A stretch of DNA of 37,455 nt, from the NCBI GenBank assembly GCA_016929055.1, contig JAFGJN010000052.1, positions 1-37,455 on the forward strand, read 5' to 3'. Below the pieces are notes generated by a model that saw nothing but the letters and a program-made list of their open reading frames with translations, ran no database searches and was not told where the DNA came from. The position numbers and the translations under genes are program-made. Shown here in pieces: positions 8,202 through 15,214 of the stretch (the first letter of the stretch is position 1; each line of letters opens with the position of its first letter). This stretch comes from Candidatus Zhuqueibacterota bacterium (GTDB lineage Bacteria > Zhuqueibacterota > Zhuqueibacteria > Residuimicrobiales > Oceaniaggregativiventaceae).

Positions 8202-8279
8202 GCAAAACACCATCCATAACGATGCGAAACCCGGCCAAGCGATCATCTTTTCTTTGCTGTCGCAAGCAGGGTGTTTTGC
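8202..8279. repeat. 10-bp inverted repeat upstream of tRNA-Gln
   Basis: GCAAAACACC at 8202-8211 is exactly complementary to GGTGTTTTGC at 8270-8279. The 58-bp interval between them contains no gene. The pair lies between the ispE stop codon and the tRNA. It might form a long-loop stem that separates ispE transcripts from the tRNA, but there is no T-run, and chance is a real alternative. Confidence 0.35.
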
Positions 8280-8317
8280 GCCGATTTATCACGGATGGAG
8301 AGCGTTGCGAGCGAAAT

Positions 8318-8389
8318 TGGGGCGTCGTCAAGTGGTAAGACACAGGATTTTGGTTCCTGCATACGGAGGTTCGAATCCTCCCGCCCCAG
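8318..8389 (+). tRNA. tRNA-Gln (anticodon TTG)
   Basis: The 72-nt cloverleaf is complete. The acceptor stem pairs TGGGGCG with CGCCCCA, followed by discriminator G. The D arm pairs GTC with GAC, with GG in the loop. The anticodon stem pairs CAGGA with TCCTG around the loop TTTTGGT, giving anticodon TTG at 8350-8352. The T arm pairs GGAGG with CCTCC around TTCGAAT. CCA is not encoded; the next bases are CTC. It lies 93 bp before prs and could be part of the same transcript. Confidence 0.97.
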
Positions 8390-8482
8390 CTCTTGTTTGC
8401 CTGCCTGACGAGGCGATCCGCCTTTGTCACCCTTTGCCTGCCCGATCGATTTAACCGCTTTGCATGCTGGAGAATCCAGACC

Positions 8483-9424
8483 ATGAAGATTTTTTCCGGG
8501 CGTTCGAATCCTTTGCTGGCGCAAAAGATTGCCGAATCTCTGGGAACCGAACTCGGGCACTGTTCGATCGAGAACTTTGCCGACGACGAGCTCTGGGTCA
8601 AATACGAAGAGAACATTCGCGGTTGCGATGTTTTTATCATCCAGCCCACCAATGCGCCGGCAGAAAACATGCTGGAACTCTTGATTATGCTGGACGCGGC
8701 GCGCCGGGCTTCGGCCTCTCGCATCACTGCGGTGATTCCCTATTATGGTTACGCGCGTCAGGACCGTAAAGACCAACCGCGCGTTGCAATAAGCGCCAAA
8801 TTGTTCGCCAATCTTATCACCAAAGCTGGCGCCAACCGTATTCTCACCATGGATCTGCATGCAGCCCAGATCCAGGGCTTTTTTGATATTCCTCTCGACC
8901 ACCTTTATGGCGCCGCCGTCTTTATCGATCATGTCAAAAAACTCGGGATCCCCGATTTGGTGGTCGTTTCGCCCGATATCGGCGGTATCCGTTTGGCGCG
9001 TTCCTATGCGCGCCGCCTCGGCTCCGAACTCGCCATGCTCGACAAACGCCGGGTGGGGCACAATGAATGTCAAGTGACCAACCTGGTCGGCAATGTTAAG
9101 GGTAAAAACGTCTTGATCGTCGACGATCTGGTGGATACCGCCGGTACCTTGATCAACGGCGTCCAGGTGCTCAAGGATAGCGGGGCGAAAAAAATCTATG
9201 TCGCCACCACCCATGCCATTCTTTCCAAAGACGCTCCCAGTCGAATCGACGATTCGCCCATCGATCAATTGTTCGTCACCGATTCCCTGAACATTCCGGC
9301 GGAAAAAATCCTGCCACAGATGCAGGTTCTGAGCGTATCCAATCTGATGGCTGAGGCCATCATTCGCATACACGACAACCGATCCATTTCCGACTTGTTC
9401 CCGGAAAAAGGACCGATTTTGTAG
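8483..9424 (+). CDS. prs: Ribose-phosphate pyrophosphokinase
   Basis: Prs makes phosphoribosyl pyrophosphate from ribose 5-phosphate and ATP for nucleotide, His and Trp synthesis. The 313-residue length is standard. Visible features are the N-terminal FSGRSNPLLAQKIAESLG, the YARQDRKDQPR ATP-binding segment, the DLHAAQIQGFFDIPLDHLYG region, VVSPDIGG, and the PRPP-binding loop VLIVDDLVDTAGTL. I chose the ATG at 8483 with GGAG about 10 nt upstream; a longer in-frame reading runs back into the tRNA and is not a start. It is followed 33 bp later by rplY, a common arrangement. Confidence 0.97.
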   Translation: MKIFSGRSNPLLAQKIAESLGTELGHCSIENFADDELWVKYEENIRGCDVFIIQPTNAPAENMLELLIMLDAARRASASRITAVIPYYGYARQDRKDQPRVAISAKLFANLITKAGANRILTMDLHAAQIQGFFDIPLDHLYGAAVFIDHVKKLGIPDLVVVSPDIGGIRLARSYARRLGSELAMLDKRRVGHNECQVTNLVGNVKGKNVLIVDDLVDTAGTLINGVQVLKDSGAKKIYVATTHAILSKDAPSRIDDSPIDQLFVTDSLNIPAEKILPQMQVLSVSNLMAEAIIRIHDNRSISDLFPEKGPIL

Positions 9425-9457
9425 ACCGAACAAACCGCTTAGCAACGGAGAATACAC

Positions 9458-10087
9458 ATGACCGAATCCAAACTCAACGTCATCACCCGGGACAATACCG
9501 GCAAAAAATGGACAAAAAAAATGCGCCGGCAGGGTCAGATTCCCGGCATTTTTTACCAGCATGGCAAAAAAAACATTCTCATCAGCATCAATACAAAGGA
9601 GCTGGTCACCTTTCTCCATCACGAGACCGGCTTGATCTCAGCCTCTTTCAACGGCAAAGAGGTGAAAAAATGCGTCATCCGTGAGCTCCAGACGGATCCG
9701 GTGTCGCGCGAACCGATCCATATCGATCTGATGGGCGTGTCGATGACCGAAAAATTGACCGTCAATGTGCCGATCCACTTGCACGGCACGCCCGATGGCG
9801 TCAAGAATCAGGGTGGAACCCTATCGCAGGTCTTGCGCGAGATCGAAATCGAGTGCCTGCCCAACGACATTCCGGAACACATCGAGCTCGATGTCAGCGC
9901 GCTTTCAATCGGCGACACCCTGACGACCGAAGCCATTGTCGCCGACAAGTTTGAAATCATCGGCGAAAGCGATCGACTCATCGCTACGGTCTCTGCACCG
10001 CGCGTCAGTGAGGAAGAAGAAGAGGAAGCCGAAGCCGAAGCGGCCGAACCCGAATTGGTCGGCAAAAAAGAAGAAGAGGAAGAATAA
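9458..10087 (+). CDS. rplY: 50S ribosomal protein L25, long Ctc/TL5 form
   Basis: L25 binds 5S rRNA in the central protuberance of the large subunit. This 209-residue protein is the long two-domain form: an N-terminal 5S-binding domain (about residues 1-93, with RRQGQIPGIFYQHG and LQTDPVSREPIHIDL) and a C-terminal TL5 domain (about 95-185, with IECLPNDIPEHIELDVSAL). It ends in a low-complexity Glu/Ala tail that is clearly acidic, a frequent feature of the long form. An AACGGAG sequence precedes the ATG. It lies in the prs-rplY-pth series. Confidence 0.95.
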   Translation: MTESKLNVITRDNTGKKWTKKMRRQGQIPGIFYQHGKKNILISINTKELVTFLHHETGLISASFNGKEVKKCVIRELQTDPVSREPIHIDLMGVSMTEKLTVNVPIHLHGTPDGVKNQGGTLSQVLREIEIECLPNDIPEHIELDVSALSIGDTLTTEAIVADKFEIIGESDRLIATVSAPRVSEEEEEEAEAEAAEPELVGKKEEEEE

Positions 10088-10108
10088 ATCCAGCGATCCC
10101 GGTGCGCC

Positions 10109-10738
10109 ATGTGTTTTTTGTTTCGCCCGAAAAAATCCGCTATCGACGATATTCTCTCTTCTCAACCCGCCGACCGATATCTGGTGGTCGGACTGGGCAA
10201 CCCAGGTCGTCGGTATCGCCATACCCGCCATAATTTCGGGTTTCGAGTCGTCGAAACTTTTGGGCAACGATACCAGACGCGGCGTCGAGTCGAGCCCCTG
10301 GCTGAGGTAAATTGGCTGCGCCGAGACGATCGCTGGATCATCCTGGCGCGCCCCCGGACCTACATGAACCGCAGCGGTCTGGCGGTTCGCGAACTGGTCG
10401 ATCACTATCAAATCGACCTGGATCGAATGCTGATCGTGACCGATGACCTCGATTTGCCGCTCGGGCGCATTCGTTTGCGCGGCCATGGCGGTAGTGGCGG
10501 CCATCGCGGTATGGAATCGATCATCGAACATCTCGACAGCGACCGCTTTCCCCGCCTGCGAGGAGGAATCGGTTCCTGTCCGAATGACAGAGAAACGGCC
10601 GATTTCGTTTTATCCCGCTTCGCGCCGGATGAAGCACCTTTGATGGATCAGGCCGTCCAACGCGCCACCGAAGCGGTGGGAACCTTTATCGAGCTGGGTA
10701 TCGCACAAACGATGAATCGATTCAATTCGAGTGAATAG
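10109..10738 (+). CDS. pth: Peptidyl-tRNA hydrolase
   Basis: Pth cleaves peptidyl-tRNA released by stalled ribosomes and so recycles tRNA. The 209-residue protein has VGLGNPG near residue 27, the catalytic histidine in HTRHNFGF near 40, the RPRTYMNRSGLAV motif, the catalytic aspartate region VTDDLDLPLG and the RGHGGSGGHRG loop. The first 22 residues form an extension ahead of the family core. The ATG at 10109 has no clear Shine-Dalgarno sequence, so the true start may differ. It lies between rplY and rpsF, which suggests one translation operon. Confidence 0.95.
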   Translation: MCFLFRPKKSAIDDILSSQPADRYLVVGLGNPGRRYRHTRHNFGFRVVETFGQRYQTRRRVEPLAEVNWLRRDDRWIILARPRTYMNRSGLAVRELVDHYQIDLDRMLIVTDDLDLPLGRIRLRGHGGSGGHRGMESIIEHLDSDRFPRLRGGIGSCPNDRETADFVLSRFAPDEAPLMDQAVQRATEAVGTFIELGIAQTMNRFNSSE

Positions 10739-10782
10739 AAAAATGAAAATCAGCGGACTCGTGTCCTTAAGGAGGAAAAATC

Positions 10783-11283
10783 TTGAATAAATACGAAACC
10801 ATCATTGTCATCGATTCTCTGCTGAAAGGCGAAGAGATCGAATCAATCGTATCCAAATTTCAGCGATTCATCTCTGACAACGGCGGCGAGATCGAAATCG
10901 TCGATCAATGGGGCAAAAAACGGTTGGCCTATGAGATCAAAAAGAGACAGTATGGATATTATGTCCTGATACGCTTCGATGCGCCGGGAAACATCGTCAA
11001 ACAGCTGGAGCGTGAGTACCGACTCAACGAATCAATTCTGCGCTACAAGGTGCTCAAGCTCGAGGTCCAGGCGTTGAAAGCTCTGGCCAGGATCAATGCA
11101 AGCCGGGAAAAGGCGGCGGAAGCGGCTGAAAAACCCATCCAAGCCCTGGAACCCGAAAAAACCGAACCGGCGGTCCAAGAGAGCGCCGATGCCGAACCAA
11201 CGGTCGAAGCGGACGAGGAAGAAACGCCCGCCGAAACGGCCGAAAACAACCCGGAAACCGAAAAAGAGAGCAAGGAAGCCTAG
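10783..11283 (+). CDS. rpsF: 30S ribosomal protein S6 with acidic C-terminal extension
   Basis: S6 binds 16S rRNA with S18 in the platform of the small subunit. The start is TTG, supported by a perfect AAGGAGG 7-8 nt upstream and by the conserved N-terminus MNKYETIIVIDSLL. Residues 1-97 form the S6 fold, including WGKKRLAYEIKKRQYGYY. Residues from about 100 to 166 form a low-complexity Glu/Ala/Pro tail not needed for the fold. It is first in the S6-SSB-S18-L9 block. A short GGAC-TCGT-GTCC hairpin lies upstream of the ribosome binding site, but I cannot see the known S6:S18 regulatory motif. Confidence 0.96.
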   Translation: MNKYETIIVIDSLLKGEEIESIVSKFQRFISDNGGEIEIVDQWGKKRLAYEIKKRQYGYYVLIRFDAPGNIVKQLEREYRLNESILRYKVLKLEVQALKALARINASREKAAEAAEKPIQALEPEKTEPAVQESADAEPTVEADEEETPAETAENNPETEKESKEA

Positions 11284-11323
11284 ACTTCTTTGATCCGACG
11301 GGATTCGGCAACAGGAGTCGCCT

Positions 11324-11827
11324 ATGTCGGACCTCAAGATGCCGGATGTGAACTCGATTCTCATCGCCGGCACTTTGATCACCGATCCGATCTTGCACAA
11401 GACACCCGGCGGGGCTTCGGTGGTCACCTTCACCATCGCCTCGATTCGCAAGTATCGAGATAATTCGGGTATTTGGCGCGAAAACATCTGCAATGTGGGC
11501 ATTGTCGCCTGGCATCGCCTGGCCGATTTTTGCTTCGAATCGCTCAAAAAAAAGAGCGCTGTCATCGTCGAAGGAGATCTGGTCAGCCGCACCTGGCGCG
11601 AAGACGATCCCAACAACCGCAGCGTGGTCGAAATTCGCAGCCGACGGATTCAAGTGCTTGAAAATGAAAGCGGTATTTTTGTCGAAACCGGAGAGAGCTC
11701 GGAAACAGCCCGGGCCGCCTCGCCGATGCCGGAGGCGGCAGAGCTGGAGACGCCCCGTGCTCGCCCACAAGAGGAAACAATCGAGCCGACAGAATTCGAT
11801 TTTGGATATCGTGACTTAAAACTCTGA
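11324..11827 (+). CDS. ssb: Single-stranded DNA-binding protein, atypical tail
   Basis: The 167-residue protein has an SSB OB fold at about residues 8-110 (NSILIAGTLITDPIL, VVTFTIASIRKYRD, the NVGIVAWHRLADFCFESLKKKSAVIVEGD region cut here to its recognisable core, and the final RSRRIQVLE strand). It lies between rpsF and rpsR, the usual place for ssb and, in enterobacteria, for its relative PriB. The tail is acidic and Pro/Glu-rich but ends in FDFGYRDLKL. The DDDIPF-type tip that recruits SSB partners is missing. It may be a divergent SSB, an SSB using a different C-terminal peptide, or a PriB-like paralog. A GACAACAGGAG sequence precedes the ATG. Confidence 0.88.
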   Translation: MSDLKMPDVNSILIAGTLITDPILHKTPGGASVVTFTIASIRKYRDNSGIWRENICNVGIVAWHRLADFCFESLKKKSAVIVEGDLVSRTWREDDPNNRSVVEIRSRRIQVLENESGIFVETGESSETARAASPMPEAAELETPRARPQEETIEPTEFDFGYRDLKL

Positions 11828-11843
11828 AGCCACAGGAGTCAAC

Positions 11844-12065
11844 ATGTTGAAAAAGAAACGCATTTGTCGTTTTTGTGAGGATAAGGTCGACTATATCGAT
11901 TTCAAAAACGAAAAGGCCTTGACCCGCTTTACCACCGAACAGGGGAAGATCATCCCCCGGCGTACATCGGGAACCTGCGCCAAACATCAGCGCCAATTGA
12001 CCCGCGCGATCAAAATCGCCCGCGAGCTGGCTCTGATTCCCTACATCTCTGAATTGACCAAATAA
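11844..12065 (+). CDS. rpsR: 30S ribosomal protein S18
   Basis: S18 pairs with S6 on the 30S platform. The 73-residue product contains the typical FCEDKVDYIDFKN and the C-terminal RTSGTCAKHQRQLTRAIKIAR segments. The N-terminal CRFC pair together with the cysteine and histidine in GTCAKH suggests the zinc-binding form of S18. CACAGGAG lies 6-8 nt before the ATG. The gene follows ssb by 16 bp. Confidence 0.97.
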   Translation: MLKKKRICRFCEDKVDYIDFKNEKALTRFTTEQGKIIPRRTSGTCAKHQRQLTRAIKIARELALIPYISELTK

Positions 12066-12079
12066 AGGATTGCCGGTTG

Positions 12080-12124
12080 TCCGACGGCGGAGCCTTTTTG
12101 CTCCAACGACTTGTTCGCGTCGGA
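12080..12124 (+). promoter_or_regulatory. Nested hairpins between rpsR and rplI
   Basis: TCCGACG at 12080-12086 pairs perfectly with CGTCGGA at 12118-12124. Inside it GGAGC (12089-12093) pairs with GCTCC (12100-12104) around a CTTTTT loop. The element fills most of the 90-bp rpsR-rplI spacer. It could adjust L9 translation or mark an RNA processing site. Function is inferred only from structure. Confidence 0.4.
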
Positions 12125-12155
12125 TGCGGTTCACCCCAAATCCGGGACCTGAAAT

Positions 12156-12599
12156 ATGAAGATAATTTTAAAAAAAGACATTGAAAAACTCGGCAAGGCC
12201 GGCGAAATTGTCGACGTCAAACCCGGCTTTGCCCGCAACTATTTGATACCCAATGGCAGCGCCATCCTCGCCACCAAGGGCAACCTCAAAGTCTATGAAC
12301 AGGAAAAAGTCCGGGAAACGAGCCGATTGAGTAAGGAAAAGGAGCAGGCCCAGGTCTTGGCCGACAAACTGGCTCAGGTCTCCTTAACCGCTACCGTCCA
12401 GGTGGGCGAAGAGGATAAAGTCTTTGGCGCTGTTACCAGCCAGGAAATTGGCAACCTGCTCAACGAGCAAGGATTCGATATCGATCGGCGCAAAATCGTG
12501 CTCGATGAGCCGCTCAAGGCGCTCGGCGTCTATGACGTACCGATCAAATTCCATCCGCAAGTTGAAGCCGTGGTCAAAGTCTGGGTTGTGCGCGACTGA
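12156..12599 (+). CDS. rplI: 50S ribosomal protein L9
   Basis: L9 binds 23S rRNA domain V near the L1 stalk. The 147-residue protein has the N-terminal domain signature LGKAGEIVDVKPGFARNYLI with the usual signature GFARNYLIP, a long central helix (about residues 45-75), and a C-terminal domain with GAVTSQEIGNLLNEQGFDID and VDVPIKFHP-like sequence (here YDVPIKFHPQVEA). It is the last gene of the ribosomal block and is followed by a strong intrinsic terminator. Confidence 0.97.
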   Translation: MKIILKKDIEKLGKAGEIVDVKPGFARNYLIPNGSAILATKGNLKVYEQEKVRETSRLSKEKEQAQVLADKLAQVSLTATVQVGEEDKVFGAVTSQEIGNLLNEQGFDIDRRKIVLDEPLKALGVYDVPIKFHPQVEAVVKVWVVRD

Positions 12600-12619
12600 C
12601 CCTCCCGACCAGCAGCCGA

Positions 12620-12673
12620 GAATCAAAAGAGGCGCAATCACACCAATCGGCAGGCCTCTTTTGATTCTTTTTT
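12620..12673 (+). terminator. Intrinsic terminator after rplI
   Basis: A perfect 14-bp stem is formed by GAATCAAAAGAGGC (12620-12633) and GCCTCTTTTGATTC (12654-12667) around a 20-nt loop. A run of six T residues follows directly (12668-12673). It lies 21 bp after the rplI stop codon and closes the ribosomal-protein transcript. Confidence 0.88.
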
Positions 12674-12825
12674 GCCGACACCCTTTTATCGCTCGGCCCT
12701 ATTCGCGTGTTGATCGAAACGCCTCTATCATTTCGATCATAAAATCGATTCACTCCGATGCCCGACTTGGACGAACAGTGAGACCCCTCACCTGCCAGGG
12801 AACAAAACGAAGCGAGGAATCGTAA

Positions 12826-13017
12826 ATGGAAAAAGCCTTTCCGGAATGCCAAAAGTGCAAACAAGGTGTGCTGATCCCCCTCTCCGATTACGGGCGCGAA
12901 GGCGCCACGATTATGTACAAAGCCTGGGTTTGCACCAACCCCGAATGTGGCTACAATATCCGGATCGACAACGGCGATATCAGTCGCGGACGAGAAATCA
13001 AGGCATCCGACAAGTAA
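12826..13017 (+). CDS. Small zinc-ribbon protein
   Basis: The 63-residue protein has two cysteine knuckles, C-Q-K-C near residues 8-11 and C-T-N-P-E-C near 42-47, separated by about 30 residues. This spacing suits a four-cysteine zinc ribbon. Aromatic and charged residues between the knuckles (ATIMYKAWVC) resemble ribbons found in many small cytoplasmic proteins. A GCGAGG sequence lies about 10 nt before the ATG. It stands alone between the ribosomal terminator and a YbbR-domain gene. I do not recognise a specific family; roles in nucleic-acid or protein binding are possible but unsupported. Confidence 0.75.
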   Translation: MEKAFPECQKCKQGVLIPLSDYGREGATIMYKAWVCTNPECGYNIRIDNGDISRGREIKASDK

Positions 13018-13030
13018 CGTTCTGCGCTCC

Positions 13031-13049
13031 GGTGCGTTTTTAACGCACC
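13031..13049 (+). other. Hairpin after the zinc-ribbon gene
   Basis: GGTGCGTT and AACGCACC form an 8-bp perfect stem with a TTT loop 13 bp after the stop codon of the small gene. No T-run follows, so it may be a weak or factor-assisted terminator or a 3'-end stability hairpin. Confidence 0.45.
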
Positions 13050-13204
13050 AACATCGACCGATTCCGCCCATTCCGGCGATCGCTGCACCCGTTCACCGGC
13101 CGCGAGTGACGACGGATCACACGCGGTTTTATATTTTTGCCAGCCAGCACCTGTGCGCAGATAGCGACGTGTTGCCTAGCTCTGAACTTTTTTATGTGGT
13201 CGAG

Positions 13205-14167
13205 ATGAGCGGACTTGCGCTATTAAAAAAGCCGAAAAACAATAAATTGGGCGAACGCTACAAGCTCAAGATCGCTTCCACTCTTTTTGCCGTTTTCATT
13301 TGGTTTCTGGTGGTTACCGGGGGCACCTTTGAATACGTGACCACCATTCCCATCTCCGCAGCCGACCACAACGATCGTTATATCGTCACCAGTGAAATCC
13401 CAAAAGACGCGCAAATCCGTTTGCGCGGCCAGGGCAAATTCCTCCTCGCCTACAGGCTTTTTCGCGAAGGCAAATTGTTTGTCGATTTCAACTGGGAATC
13501 CGGTCAAAATACGGTTCGCCTCTCCAAGGAAAACGTGCTCTTGACCGGCAATGCCAAAAACCTCACAGTTCTGGAGCTGATCCATCCGAAATCCTTTACC
13601 CTCTTTGTCGAGGAACGGGTCAGCAAAAAAGTGCGCATCAAACCGGGATTCACAATCAAAACTCTTCCCGGTTATACACTGGTCGGCGACATTGTTCTCG
13701 ACCCCCCGGAAGTAAAGGTGACCGGCCCGCAATCGATGGTCGACAGTCTGGCTTTTATAAAAACAAAAACAGTGGAATGGGATAAACAAAAATACCCGTT
13801 GCGCAGGCGCATCGCTCTGATGCCGCCGCCATCGCATAAACTGTCTCTCGAGTCGGAAAAAGTGGCGGTTTTTGCCGACATTCAAAAATTGATGGAGAAA
13901 AAAATCGACCGCGTTCCGGTGCAGGTGGTCAATCTGCCGCCTCGCACGTCCGCACTCGTCATCCCCTCCACTCTTTCCCTGGTGATTGAAGGCGGCGTCC
14001 AGGTCATTGCCACTCTGGATGAAGGGGATATTCGAGCCACCATTGACTATCGCCACCAGAACGAAGAAGGCAACAAGGATTTTCCGGTAAAATTGGCGCC
14101 GATCCCGCAGGTTCGCTTTCGAGATATCCGCCCCGAGCGCTTTAAAATCGTTCTCGAGCGCAGATAA
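13205..14167 (+). CDS. YbbR-domain membrane-anchored protein (CdaR-like)
   Basis: The 320-residue product has a short basic cytoplasmic start, one membrane helix (about residues 24-42, ASTLFAVFIWFLVVTGGTF) and a long extracytoplasmic part. Such a helix followed by repeated beta-rich modules, including the PPEVKVTGPQSMVDSL pattern near 175-190, is typical of YbbR domains. In Firmicutes the YbbR protein CdaR controls the diadenylate cyclase CdaA. Here no cyclase gene is adjacent; tsaD follows by 24 bp. I chose the ATG at 13205 because it places the helix directly behind a basic N-terminus. Upstream in-frame sequence overlaps the previous gene in another frame and looks like noise. Confidence 0.85.
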   Translation: MSGLALLKKPKNNKLGERYKLKIASTLFAVFIWFLVVTGGTFEYVTTIPISAADHNDRYIVTSEIPKDAQIRLRGQGKFLLAYRLFREGKLFVDFNWESGQNTVRLSKENVLLTGNAKNLTVLELIHPKSFTLFVEERVSKKVRIKPGFTIKTLPGYTLVGDIVLDPPEVKVTGPQSMVDSLAFIKTKTVEWDKQKYPLRRRIALMPPPSHKLSLESEKVAVFADIQKLMEKKIDRVPVQVVNLPPRTSALVIPSTLSLVIEGGVQVIATLDEGDIRATIDYRHQNEEGNKDFPVKLAPIPQVRFRDIRPERFKIVLERR

Positions 14168-14191
14168 ACCGCAAACAGCGAAAGATACACC

Positions 14192-15205
14192 ATGATTGTT
14201 CTTGGAATAGAAACGTCTTGCGACGAAACCAGCGCAGCGGTGGTCGACGATTCGCGCTTGCTCTCCAATATCATCGCTACCCAATCCATTCATGAGGCCT
14301 ATGGTGGCGTGGTTCCGGAATTCGCTTCCCGCGCCCATCTGCGCAATCTTTTGCCTGTCATCCGCTATGCGTTGGAGCAGGCCGGCATCGGCCTGCCAGA
14401 GGTGCAGGGATGCGCCGTGACCTATGGTCCGGGGTTGGCCGGCTCGCTGCTGGTCGGTCTCGGAGTCTGCAAAGGTCTGGCCCTGAGCCTGGGGATTCCC
14501 TGGATTGGAATCAACCATCTGGAAGGACACATTGTCGCACCGGCTGCAGACGGTGTCCACCCGGCCTATCCACACATCAGCCTGATCGTATCGGGTGGCC
14601 ATACCCTGTTGGTCTGGGTGGAAAAACCCCTTGTCTACCACATCGTCGGGCGCTCGATCGACGATGCCGCCGGCGAAGCCTTCGACAAGGTAGCAAAAGT
14701 GTTGGGGCTGGGATATCCGGGCGGCCCGGCCGTACAAAAAGCCGCTGAGGGCGGCGATCCGCTGGCGATCGATTTTCCTCGAGCCCTTCTCGACCGCGAC
14801 AGCCTCGATTTCAGTTTCAGCGGCCTCAAAACCGCGGTTCTCTATTACGCGCAATCACAGGGTGCCGAAAAAACACGGGAACAAACGGCCGATATCGCCT
14901 CTTCTTTTCAGCAGGCGGTCATCGATATCCTGGCGCATAAAGCCTTTGCCGCGCTCAAAAAATTCGACTGCCATACCCTCATCGTCGCCGGAGGTGTAGC
15001 GCGCAACCTCGCTCTGCGCCGACGATTCGATCGCGATTGCCAGGAACAGGGCATCACTCTGCACATCCCGCCCCTCGAACTCTGTACCGACAATGCCGGA
15101 ATGATCGCTCGCGCCGGACTTATGCGCCTGTCCCGAGGCGAACGTTCAAATTTTGATCTCGACTGCGTGCCGAACCTGGCGCTCGGTTCGATCCCAAACC
15201 ATTAA
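14192..15205 (+). CDS. tsaD: tRNA N6-threonylcarbamoyladenosine synthase subunit TsaD
   Basis: TsaD transfers the threonylcarbamoyl group to A37 of ANN-decoding tRNAs, with TsaB and TsaE. The 337-residue protein has the family start MIVLGIETSCDETSAAVV, the metal-binding histidines in NHLEGH near residue 110, the LIVSGGHT loop, the GEAFDKVAKVLGLGYPGGP motif, and the C-terminal VAGGVARNLALRRR and CTDNAGMIARAG motifs. No part is missing. The VWA protein gene follows 9 bp after its stop codon. Confidence 0.97.
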   Translation: MIVLGIETSCDETSAAVVDDSRLLSNIIATQSIHEAYGGVVPEFASRAHLRNLLPVIRYALEQAGIGLPEVQGCAVTYGPGLAGSLLVGLGVCKGLALSLGIPWIGINHLEGHIVAPAADGVHPAYPHISLIVSGGHTLLVWVEKPLVYHIVGRSIDDAAGEAFDKVAKVLGLGYPGGPAVQKAAEGGDPLAIDFPRALLDRDSLDFSFSGLKTAVLYYAQSQGAEKTREQTADIASSFQQAVIDILAHKAFAALKKFDCHTLIVAGGVARNLALRRRFDRDCQEQGITLHIPPLELCTDNAGMIARAGLMRLSRGERSNFDLDCVPNLALGSIPNH

Positions 15206-15214
15206 GAGACTTTT

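Noticed and set aside
8243-9622. Minus-strand frame of 459 codons opposite prs
   Set aside because: It covers prs and the tRNA in antisense and owes its length to codon bias of the real gene.
10739-10782. S6:S18 autoregulatory leader before rpsF
   Set aside because: Only a 4-bp hairpin is seen and the known bulged CCG motif could not be placed.
13223-14854. Minus-strand frame of 543 codons opposite the YbbR gene and tsaD
   Set aside because: Shadow of two genes with clear motifs on the other strand.
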